Source of the DNA: Azospirillum melinis
GTDB lineage: Bacteria > Pseudomonadota > Alphaproteobacteria > Azospirillales > Azospirillaceae
Direction of reading: 5' to 3'
NCBI RefSeq assembly: GCF_013340935.1
Contig: NZ_WHOS01000036.1
Location: forward strand, 1 to 64,000
DNA: 64,000 nt
Shown one piece after another: positions 50,490 to 58,169 of the stretch. A model generated the notes under the pieces. That model was not told the DNA's origin. It worked only from the letters and a program-made list of their open reading frames with translations, and searched no databases. The stretch's first letter is position 1. Each line of letters opens with the position of its first letter. A program made the translations under genes and the position numbers.

Positions 50490-53400
50490 ATGGGGCCGAT
50501 GGCGGGGCGCCAGAGGGTGATCGCGGTCCGGCGGACCTACAACAGGTGGGTCGCCAACCAGACGCTGGAGGATTACGCGCTGCGCTTCACCGCGCGGAAG
50601 GCGCGGCGCTGGTCCCCGCTGCGCGTCGCCAACACCGCGCTCGGCTCGATTTCCTTCCTGGCGCTGGAGGCCATCGGCGGGGCGGTCACGCTGAATTACG
50701 GCTTCACCAACGCGCTGCTCGCCATCCTGACCGCCGCCGCCCTGATCTTCGCCAGCGCGCTGCCGATCAGCTATTACGCCAGCCGGTATGGCGTGGACAT
50801 GGATCTGCTGACGCGCGGCGCCGGATTCGGCTATATCGGCTCGACCATCACCTCGCTGATCTACGCCTCCTTCACCTTCATCTTCTTCGCCATCGAGGCG
50901 GCGATCATGGCGACGGCGCTGGAGATGGCGTTCGGCCTGCCGCTGGCCGCCGGCTACGTCGTCAGCTCGCTGATGGTGATCCCGCTGGTCGCCTACGGCT
51001 TCACCGTCATCAGCCGCCTCCAGCTCTGGACCCAGCCGCTGTGGCTGGCGCTGCACGCCCTCCCCTTCCTGTTCATCGCCGTCCAGGACGGCGAGGCCTT
51101 CGCCGCCTGGACCCGCTTCCCCGGCCGGGCGTCGGATGCGGGCGTCGGCTGTGGCGGCGGGGGCTTCGACCCGATGCTGTTCGGCGCCGCGGCGTCGGTG
51201 GTGTTCTCGCTGCTGGCGCAGATCGGCGAGCAGGTCGACTTCATCCGCTTCCTGCCCTACGACCCCGACGCAAAGGGCCGCAAGAGGCTGTACTGGTGGA
51301 CGGCGCTGGTGGCGGCCGGGCCGGGCTGGATCGTCATCGGCACGATCAAGCTTCTGCTGGGCTCCTTCCTGGTGGTGCTGGCCTTGCAGAACGCCGTGCC
51401 GCTGGAGCTGGCGGCGGAGCCGACGCGGATGTATCTCGTCGCCTTCCAGTATGTGACGCCGTCGCCGCAGCTGGCGCTGGGCCTCACCGGCCTGTTCGTC
51501 GTGCTGTCGCAGCTGAAGATCAACGTCACCAACACCTATGCCGGCTCCATCGCCTGGTCGAACTTCTTCTCGCGCCTGACCCACAGCCATCCCGGCCGGG
51601 TGGTGTGGGTGGTGTTCAACGTCGTCATCGGCCTGATGCTGATGGAGCTGGGCATCTACAAGACGCTGGAGCCGGTGCTCGGGCTCTATTCCAGCGTTGC
51701 CGCCTCGTGGATCGGCGCCCTGGTCGCCGATCTGGTGGTGAACAAGCCGCTTGGCCTCAGCCCGCGCCATGTCGAGTTCAAGCGCGCCCATCTCTACGAC
51801 ATCAACCCGGTCGGCGTCGGCGCCATGCTGCTGGCGACGGTGCTGTCGATGCTGGCCTTCCTGGGCGGGCTGGGGACGACCCTGAAGGTCTGCGCGCCCT
51901 TCCTCGCCTTCGCCGCCGCCTTCCTCGCCGCCCCCGCCATCGCCTGGGCGACCCGCGGCCGCTACTACATCGCCCGCCGCCCCTTCGAGGACTGGAACGG
52001 CGAGGAGGCGATCCGCTGCCGCATCTGCCAGCACGCCTTCGAGCCCGACGACATGGCCTTCTGCCCGGTCTATGCCGGGGCGATCTGCTCGCTCTGCTGT
52101 TCGCTGGACGCCCGCTGCGGCGACGGCTGCAAGAAGGACGCGCGGCTGGGCGTGCAGCTGCGCCACGCGCTCGACGCCATCCTGCCGCCGCGGGCCGCCA
52201 CGGCGCTGAAGGCCCGGCTCGGCCATTATCTCGGCGTCCTGCTGATGCTGGCGCTCGCCATCGGCGCCGTGCTGTCGCTGGTCTATGTCGAGGTCGCGTC
52301 GGTCAATGCCGAGGCGCAGGCGCTGATCCGCAGCACGCTGTGGAAAGTCTTCTTTATCCTGATGATCGTCGCCGGCGTCGCCACCTGGCTGTTCGTGCTG
52401 GCGCGGGAAAGCCGCAAGGTGGCGCAGGAGGAGACGCACAGGCAGACCGCCCTGCTGATGCGGGAGATCGAGGCGCACGAGCGCACCGACGCCCAGCTTC
52501 AGAAGGCGAAGGAGGCGGCGGAGGCGGCGAACCTCGCCAAGAGCCGCTATCTGGTCGGCATCGGCCACGAGTTCCGCACGCCCCTCAGCGCCATCTTCGG
52601 CTATTCTCAGATGCTGGAGCGCGATCCGGCCGTGCCGCCGCACCGGGTGGATGCTGTGCGCGTCATCCGCCGCAGCGCCGAACATCTGTCCGGGCTGCTC
52701 GACGGGCTGCTCGACGTGTCGAAGATCGAAAGCGGCCGGTTGCAGCTGAACCGGGCGGAGGTGCGCTTCGGCGACCTGCTCGACCAGCTCGTCGGCATGT
52801 TCCAGCTCCAGGCGGAGGCCAAGGGCATCGCCTTCCGCTTCGAGGCGCCGGAGGATCTGCCGCCGGTGGTCTTCACCGACGAGGGCCGCATCCGCCAGAT
52901 CCTGATCAACCTGCTGTCCAACGCCATCAAGTTCACCGACAGCGGCGCCGTCTGCCTGCGCGTTCGCCACCGCAGCCAGATCGCCGAATTCGAGGTCGAG
53001 GACACCGGCCCCGGCATCGCCGCGGCCGATCTGGATCGCATCTTCCAGCCCTTCGAGCGCGGCTCGGCCGCCAACCCGATGGTGCCCGGCATGGGGCTCG
53101 GCCTGACCATCACCAAGCTGCTGACCCAGGTGATGGGCGGCGAGATCACAGTGACCAGCACGCCCGGCGCCGGCAGCCTGTTCCGGGTGCGGCTGATGAT
53201 GTCGGCGGCGATGCTGTCGACCGCCTCGGCCCAGCCCGATCGTCCGATCCGCGGCTATCGCGGGGCGCGCCTGACCGTGCTGGTCACCGACGACGACCTC
53301 GCCCACCGCAACCTGCTGGCCGATCTGCTGGCCGAGCTTGGCTTCACCGTCATCAAGGCGACAGACGGTCCGACCTGCCTCGCCATGGCGGAGCTGCACC

Positions 53401-53975
53401 GGCCGGACATCCTGCTGCTCGACATCTCGATGCCCGGCATGAACGGGCTGGAGGTGGCGAGGCGCCTGCGCGCTTCCGGCCATGGCGACACCACCATCGT
53501 CCTGGTGTCGGCCGACACGCGGGAGGACCGTCCCGCCACGGGCGAGGGGGCCGGGACCGGCGCCGACGCCCGCGCAGACGGGAGCCAGCCGCATGACGGC
53601 TTCGTCGCCAAGCCGGTCTCCATTCCCAAGCTGCTCGCCTGCATCGGCCGGCTGCGCGGCATCGACTGGGAGTATGACACGCCGGCCGGCGCGGACGACG
53701 GACCGCCGGACTTCGCCGCGTCCGAACTGCCGCCGCAGCACCACATCGCCGAGCTGATCCATCTGGGCCGCATCGGCTATGTCCGCGGCATGCAGGCGAA
53801 GCTGGCCGAGATCGCCGCCGCCCATCCGGAGCTGGAGCGCTTCGTCGGCCGCATGCGGACGCTCGTCAGCAATTACGACCTGAACCAGTATATGGCCGCG
53901 CTGGAGGCGGTGTACCGCGATGACAGCCATGACGATGCCAGCCATGACGATGAAATCCGTAACCAGACCGCGTGA
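50490..53975 (+). CDS. Hybrid histidine kinase with NCS1-type transporter domain and receiver
   Basis: The 1161-residue protein starts with an NCS1/purine-cytosine-permease-like domain (about residues 25-490, twelve hydrophobic helices). A Cys-rich patch follows with eight cysteines between 510 and 547, zinc-ribbon-like; then two more helices (580-600 and 617-637), a coiled linker, a HisKA/HATPase core (H-box GHEFRTPLS with His693, N-box LLSNAIKF, DTGPG, GMGLGL) and a receiver (DDD 934-936, phospho-acceptor Asp978, Lys1041). The transporter part may sense purines, allantoin or related nitrogen compounds by transport or occupancy. It is divergent from the amide/urea operon and followed by a LuxR-type regulator. 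The ATG at 50490 has AGGGGGG just upstream. Confidence 0.93.
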   Translation: MGPMAGRQRVIAVRRTYNRWVANQTLEDYALRFTARKARRWSPLRVANTALGSISFLALEAIGGAVTLNYGFTNALLAILTAAALIFASALPISYYASRYGVDMDLLTRGAGFGYIGSTITSLIYASFTFIFFAIEAAIMATALEMAFGLPLAAGYVVSSLMVIPLVAYGFTVISRLQLWTQPLWLALHALPFLFIAVQDGEAFAAWTRFPGRASDAGVGCGGGGFDPMLFGAAASVVFSLLAQIGEQVDFIRFLPYDPDAKGRKRLYWWTALVAAGPGWIVIGTIKLLLGSFLVVLALQNAVPLELAAEPTRMYLVAFQYVTPSPQLALGLTGLFVVLSQLKINVTNTYAGSIAWSNFFSRLTHSHPGRVVWVVFNVVIGLMLMELGIYKTLEPVLGLYSSVAASWIGALVADLVVNKPLGLSPRHVEFKRAHLYDINPVGVGAMLLATVLSMLAFLGGLGTTLKVCAPFLAFAAAFLAAPAIAWATRGRYYIARRPFEDWNGEEAIRCRICQHAFEPDDMAFCPVYAGAICSLCCSLDARCGDGCKKDARLGVQLRHALDAILPPRAATALKARLGHYLGVLLMLALAIGAVLSLVYVEVASVNAEAQALIRSTLWKVFFILMIVAGVATWLFVLARESRKVAQEETHRQTALLMREIEAHERTDAQLQKAKEAAEAANLAKSRYLVGIGHEFRTPLSAIFGYSQMLERDPAVPPHRVDAVRVIRRSAEHLSGLLDGLLDVSKIESGRLQLNRAEVRFGDLLDQLVGMFQLQAEAKGIAFRFEAPEDLPPVVFTDEGRIRQILINLLSNAIKFTDSGAVCLRVRHRSQIAEFEVEDTGPGIAAADLDRIFQPFERGSAANPMVPGMGLGLTITKLLTQVMGGEITVTSTPGAGSLFRVRLMMSAAMLSTASAQPDRPIRGYRGARLTVLVTDDDLAHRNLLADLLAELGFTVIKATDGPTCLAMAELHRPDILLLDISMPGMNGLEVARRLRASGHGDTTIVLVSADTREDRPATGEGAGTGADARADGSQPHDGFVAKPVSIPKLLACIGRLRGIDWEYDTPAGADDGPPDFAASELPPQHHIAELIHLGRIGYVRGMQAKLAEIAAAHPELERFVGRMRTLVSNYDLNQYMAALEAVYRDDSHDDASHDDEIRNQTA

Positions 53976-54894
53976 CGTCGTCCTCGTCGTCGACGATTCG
54001 CCCGAAGCCCTCAGCTTCCTGACCGACGCGCTGGAGGAGGCCGGGGTGACCGTGCTGGTGGCGCTGGACGGCCGCAAGGCGCTGGCCCTGCTGGAGCAGG
54101 TGACCCCCGACGTGATCCTGATGGACGCGATCATGCCGGGGCTGGACGGCTTCGAGACCTGCCGCCAGTTGAAGCGCAGCAGCCAGGTCGCCCATGTCCC
54201 CGTCATCTTCATGACCGGGCTCACCGAAACGGAGCACATCCTGAAAGGCTTCGCCGCCGGCGGGGTCGATTACGTCACCAAGCCGATCGTCGCCGAAACT
54301 CTGATCGCCCGCATGTACGCCCACCTCGCCAACGCCCGTGTCGCCCAGAGCACGCGGGCGGCGCTGGACGTCACCGGCCGCACCCTGCTCGCCGCCAACC
54401 ACCGCGGCGAGGTGTTGTGGTGCACGCCGCAGACCACCCGCATGCTGGAAGCCGCTTTCGGCCCCTCAACCACCGACGGCCACGCCACCGGCGTCTCGCT
54501 GCCGGAGGAGGCGCGCCGCTGGCTGGCCGACCGTCAGGCCGGCGGCGGCGGGCGCAAGCCGGACAGCGTGGTGATCGCCACCCTTGCCGACGGCCGCCGC
54601 CTGCGCCTCAGCCCGGTCGGCCAGACCGGCCCCGACGAGATCCTGCTGCAACTGGCCGAGGAGTCCGGTGCCGGCGAGGGCGGGCTGCTGAAGGACAAGC
54701 TGTCGCTGACCCCGCGCGAGGCGGAGGTGCTGATGTGGGTCGCCAACGGCAAGCCGAACCGCGACATCGCCGAAATCCTCGGTCTCAGCCCGCGCACGGT
54801 CGACAAGCATCTGGAGCAGATCTATGCAAAGCTCGGCGTTGAGAACCGGGCCGCCGCCGCCGCCATGGCGGTGCGGGCGCTGAACGGGCGTTAG
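53920..54894 (+). CDS. LuxR-type response regulator
   Basis: The 324-residue protein has a receiver (VVDDSPEALS, phospho-Asp in VILMDAIMPG, Lys in VTKPI), a PAS-like middle region (about 135-235) and a C-terminal LuxR helix-turn-helix (LTPREAEVLMWVANGKPNRDIAEIL...SPRTVDKHLEQIYAKLGV). It overlaps the kinase gene by up to 56 nt. Five in-frame ATGs occur in the first eleven codons because of a 15-nt tandem repeat; 53950 begins the conserved part and 53920 is the earliest. It is the cognate output of the hybrid kinase and the best candidate activator of the amide/urea operon and perhaps the importer at 55289. Confidence 0.92.
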   Translation: MTAMTMPAMTMKSVTRPRDVVLVVDDSPEALSFLTDALEEAGVTVLVALDGRKALALLEQVTPDVILMDAIMPGLDGFETCRQLKRSSQVAHVPVIFMTGLTETEHILKGFAAGGVDYVTKPIVAETLIARMYAHLANARVAQSTRAALDVTGRTLLAANHRGEVLWCTPQTTRMLEAAFGPSTTDGHATGVSLPEEARRWLADRQAGGGGRKPDSVVIATLADGRRLRLSPVGQTGPDEILLQLAEESGAGEGGLLKDKLSLTPREAEVLMWVANGKPNRDIAEILGLSPRTVDKHLEQIYAKLGVENRAAAAAMAVRALNGR

Positions 54895-54934
54895 CTGGAC
54901 GGCCCGCGAAGCCGGGTTCCGGATCCCGGTTGGA

Positions 54935-55105
54935 AGCGACGCAGGCAACGGTTCTCGCGTTGTATGACCGCCTCGACGGTGAAGTCGAGGAATGCAGCCT
55001 TGTCCGTCAGCGTCTTGCGATCCTAGGCGCCGGTGAAGTCGGCGATCGCGTCGCGGCCATCCCCCGAGACGAACGCGAACGGATCGGCACGACTTTGGTG
55101 CAGAA
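54935..55105 (-). pseudogene. Fragment resembling an RTX calcium-binding protein end
   Basis: On the minus strand one frame reads DPFAFVSGDGRDAIADFTGA, a stop codon, then DRKTLTDKAAFLDFTV, which resembles the C-terminal region of RTX (hemolysin-type) proteins, where FVFxxGDGxDxIxDF is followed by DxIxLT. Only about 50 codons remain with an internal stop and no start. The rest of the 394-nt gap 54895-55288 shows only the direct repeats listed next. Confidence 0.4.
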
Positions 55106-55206
55106 GTCGGCCTGAAGGCGGGTTTTGCCCGGAAGCGATGGAGATCGGGCGGCCCTGCGGGAGGGCGCCCGCTCGCCAGCCTGAAAACACCGGTCACGTC
55201 AGGAAG

Positions 55207-55234
55207 CTGTCAGATTTCGCCCACATACTGTCAG
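55207..55234. promoter_or_regulatory. Paired CTGTCAG direct repeats before the importer operon
   Basis: CTGTCAG occurs at 55207-55213 and 55228-55234, exactly 21 nt apart (two helical turns), 55 nt before the ATPase start. The spacing suits two protein subunits on the same DNA face. A nearby CGACAGACTG at 55264 holds a related half-site. Confidence 0.4.
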
Positions 55235-55288
55235 CAAGGGCCGCAATGCGCGGCATCAGCAAAACGACAGACTGTGTTGGAGGAAACG

Positions 55289-56122
55289 ATGAGCAGGACG
55301 TCGCAGACGGTCCGTCCCGCCCCTGTGGGTGCCGTGGGTGCCCCGGCTGATCCGGTGGCTGCCGCGGTTCCGGCCACCCCGCTGCTGGAGGTGTCCGGCG
55401 TCACCTTGCAGTACAAGACCACGGATCATCTGGTGACCGCGACCTACCGGGTCGATTTCCAGGTCTTCAAGTCCGACCGCTACGTCCTGCTCGGGCCGTC
55501 GGGCTGCGGGAAATCCACCCTGCTGAAGGCCATCGGCGGCTATCTGGAACCGGTGGAGGGCGCCATCCGGCTGAACGGGCACGAGGTGACCCGGCCCGGT
55601 CCCGACCGCATGATGGTGTTCCAGGAATTCGACCAGCTGCTGCCCTGGAAGAGCGTGCGCGAGAATGTGCTGTTCGCGCTGACCACCAGCGGCCGTGCCA
55701 AGGGGGCGGAGGCGGCGGAGCGGACCGACCATTACATCAACAAGGTCGGTCTGGCGAAGTTCGCGCACAGCTTCCCGCACACGCTGTCCGGCGGCATGAA
55801 GCAGCGCGTCGCCATCGCCCGCGGCATGGCGATGGAGCCCGACGTCCTGCTGATGGACGAGCCCTATGCCGCGCTCGACGCCCTCACCCGCCGCCGCATG
55901 CAGGACGAACTGCTGCGCCTGTGGGACGACACCAAATTCACTGTCCTGTTCGTGACCCACTCCATCGAGGAGGCAATCCGCGTCGGCACCCGCATCCTGC
56001 TGCTGTCGCCGCATCCGGGGCAGGTGAAGGCCGAACTGAACAGCATCCCGCCGGAGCAGCTCGGCACCGCCGCGCAGGCGGAGCTGGAAGCCCGCATCAA
56101 CGACATGCTGTTCGTCCACTGA
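55289..56122 (+). CDS. ABC transporter ATP-binding protein (SsuB/TauB/NrtD-like)
   Basis: The 277-residue ATPase has a Pro/Ala-rich leader (1-32), Walker A GPSGCGKST, Q-loop FQEFDQLLPWKSV, signature LSGGMKQRVAIARGM, Walker B LLMDEPYAALDA and H-loop FVTHSIEEA. LPWKSV and PYAALD mark the nitrate/sulfonate/taurine subfamily. GGAGGAAACG precedes the ATG at 55289; a GTG at 55274 would lie upstream of it. First gene of a three-gene importer operon. Confidence 0.93.
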   Translation: MSRTSQTVRPAPVGAVGAPADPVAAAVPATPLLEVSGVTLQYKTTDHLVTATYRVDFQVFKSDRYVLLGPSGCGKSTLLKAIGGYLEPVEGAIRLNGHEVTRPGPDRMMVFQEFDQLLPWKSVRENVLFALTTSGRAKGAEAAERTDHYINKVGLAKFAHSFPHTLSGGMKQRVAIARGMAMEPDVLLMDEPYAALDALTRRRMQDELLRLWDDTKFTVLFVTHSIEEAIRVGTRILLLSPHPGQVKAELNSIPPEQLGTAAQAELEARINDMLFVH

Positions 56123-56130
56123 GGCCCGCC

Positions 56131-57018
56131 ATGACCATGCACTCCACCATGCACTCCATCCTCGTCGACCGGCCGGAGATCGTCCGCGACGTGTCCCGCT
56201 CGACCGTCATCGCCGATGTCGAAAAGCCCTTGAGCGCGTGGGAGCGGCTGTACCGCGTGCCGCTGCTGCGCAAGGGGCTGATCCTGCTGGCGCTCGCCGT
56301 GATCTGGGAGGTCTATGGCCGCTGGCTCGACAACCCGCTGCTGTTTCCGCCCTTCACGGCGATGCTGCAGGCCTTCGTCACCGACCTCGGCAACGGCATC
56401 ATCCCGGCGCGCACGCTGGTCTCGCTGCAGACGCTGGTGATCGGCTATGCCATGGGCATCCTGCTGGCGGCGCTGCTGACCACCGTCGCCATCGGCTCGC
56501 AGATCGGCACCGATCTTCTGGAGACGATGACCTCCATGCTGAACCCGCTGCCGGCCATCGCCCTGCTGCCGCTGGCGCTGATCTGGTTCGGGCTCGGTTC
56601 CGGCAGCGTGATCTTCGTGCTGGTCCATTCCGTGCTGTGGGCCATCGCGCTCAACACCCATGCCGGCTTCCGCTCCGTCTCCAACACGCTGCGCATGGTC
56701 GGCCGGAACTATGGGCTGAGCGGCCTGGGGCTGGTCCGCCACATCCTGATCCCGGCGGCCTTCCCGTCGATCCTGACCGGCCTGAAGGTGGGCTGGGCCT
56801 TTGCCTGGCGCACGCTGATCGCGGCGGAACTGGTGTTCGGCGTCAGCTCCGGCTCGGGCGGGCTCGGCTGGTACATCTTCGAGAACCGCAACCAGCTGGA
56901 AACGGCCAACGTCTTCGCCGGCCTGTTCACCGTGATCCTCATCGGCCTCGTCGTCGAGAACGGCGTCTTCGCCACCATCGAACGGCGCACCATCCGCCGC
57001 TGGGGCATGCAGCACTGA
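56131..57018 (+). CDS. ABC transporter permease (SsuC/TauC-like)
   Basis: The 295-residue permease has a hydrophilic N-terminus (1-45) and six predicted helices, with the EAA-type loop MVGRNYGLSGLGLVRHILIPAAFP and WAFAWRTLIAAELVFG. It starts 8 nt after the ATPase stop. The frame reading in from 55921 is a shadow. Confidence 0.92.
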   Translation: MTMHSTMHSILVDRPEIVRDVSRSTVIADVEKPLSAWERLYRVPLLRKGLILLALAVIWEVYGRWLDNPLLFPPFTAMLQAFVTDLGNGIIPARTLVSLQTLVIGYAMGILLAALLTTVAIGSQIGTDLLETMTSMLNPLPAIALLPLALIWFGLGSGSVIFVLVHSVLWAIALNTHAGFRSVSNTLRMVGRNYGLSGLGLVRHILIPAAFPSILTGLKVGWAFAWRTLIAAELVFGVSSGSGGLGWYIFENRNQLETANVFAGLFTVILIGLVVENGVFATIERRTIRRWGMQH

Positions 57019-57053
57019 GCCGAATAGCAAAAATTCCTGTGGGAGGACTCTTC

Positions 57054-58088
57054 ATGACCGCATTCGCGACCCTGCGCCGGGCCGGCGTCCTGGCGACGGC
57101 GCTCGTCGCCCTGGCTTCGGGGGTGCTGGCGACCGGCCCGGCCCGCGCCGAAGTCCCGGAAGTCCACATCTCCAAGGGCTACGGCATCCTCTATCTGCCG
57201 ATGATCGTCATGGAGCATGAAAAGCTCCTGGAGAAGCAGGCCAAGGCGGCCGGCCTCGGCGACGTCAAGGTCGGCTGGCTGGAGCTGGACGGCGGCAACG
57301 TCATCAACGACGCCATGATCTCCGGCAATCTGGACATCGCCGCCATCGGCGTGCCCGGCTTCCTGACGCTGTGGGCGAAGGTGAAGGGCAACGCCAAGCT
57401 GGAGGTCTCGGGGCTGGCCGGGCTCAGCGCCACCTCGCTGTACCTCAACACCAACAACCCCAACATCAAGTCGCTGAAGGACTTCACCGCGAAGGACAAG
57501 ATCGCCCTGCCGGGCATCAAGACCTCGCTGTCGGCGGTCGTGCTGCAGATGGCCGTCGCCAAGGAGTTCGGCGACGACAATTACGCCAAGCTCGACCCGA
57601 TGACGGTCGGCCTGCCGCATCCGGAAGCCTACACGGCGCTCGTCTCCGGCAAGACCGAGGTGAACAGCCATCTCGGCTCGCCGCCCTATTCCTTCATGGA
57701 GCTGGAAAATCCGCAGGTTCATCGGGTGATGAACTCGGTCGACGTGCTCGGCAACATCTCGCTCGACCTCGTCTACGCGCCCAAGCGCTTCATCGACGCC
57801 AACCCGAAGCTGACCGCCGCCTTCCTCTCGGCGCTGGAGGAGGCCGACAAGCTGATCGCCGACGAGCCGGCACGCGCCGCGACGATCTATGTGCAGTCGG
57901 CCAAGGCCAAGCTGTCGGCCGAGGAGGTCGAACGGATGATCAAGGATCCCGACACCAAGTTCTCGACCACCCCCAACGGCGTCATGCAGTTCGCCAACTT
58001 CATGGGCCGCGTCGGCTCGATCAAGACCAAGCCGGCGACCTGGCAGGACCTGTTCATCGCCAACGTCCATTCCCTGTCGGGAAGCTGA
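57054..58088 (+). CDS. ABC transporter substrate-binding protein (NMT1/SsuA-like)
   Basis: The 344-residue protein has a signal peptide (to about residue 33, ending PARAE) and an NMT1/SsuA-type binding fold: GYGILYLPMIVMEHEKLLEKQ, NVINDAMISGNLDIAAIGVPGFL and LNTNNPNIKSLKDF. GGGAGGA precedes the ATG. Ligand is not obvious; sulfonates, nitrate-like anions, aromatic or amide compounds are possible. Closeness to the amide/urea regulon hints at a nitrogen source. A strong terminator follows 30 nt after the stop. Confidence 0.92.
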   Translation: MTAFATLRRAGVLATALVALASGVLATGPARAEVPEVHISKGYGILYLPMIVMEHEKLLEKQAKAAGLGDVKVGWLELDGGNVINDAMISGNLDIAAIGVPGFLTLWAKVKGNAKLEVSGLAGLSATSLYLNTNNPNIKSLKDFTAKDKIALPGIKTSLSAVVLQMAVAKEFGDDNYAKLDPMTVGLPHPEAYTALVSGKTEVNSHLGSPPYSFMELENPQVHRVMNSVDVLGNISLDLVYAPKRFIDANPKLTAAFLSALEEADKLIADEPARAATIYVQSAKAKLSAEEVERMIKDPDTKFSTTPNGVMQFANFMGRVGSIKTKPATWQDLFIANVHSLSGS

Positions 58089-58118
58089 CCGCCCGGCGGG
58101 TCCCGCATCGGCACGAAC

Positions 58119-58148
58119 TGGCCCGGGTCGTCTCCGGGCCATTTTTTT
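58119..58148 (+). terminator. Intrinsic terminator of the SsuABC-like operon
   Basis: TGGCCCGG and CCGGGCCA form a perfect 8-bp stem around the loop GTCGTCT, followed by seven T residues at 58142-58148. It lies between convergent genes, 30 nt after the binding-protein stop. Confidence 0.92.
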
Positions 58149-58169
58149 GTTCCTGCCGTCTCTTCGCCC

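Noticed and set aside
50478..54239. 1253-codon minus-strand open frame opposite the hybrid kinase.
   Set aside because: Shadow of the kinase gene; repetitive Gln/Arg/Asp-rich translation with no motif.
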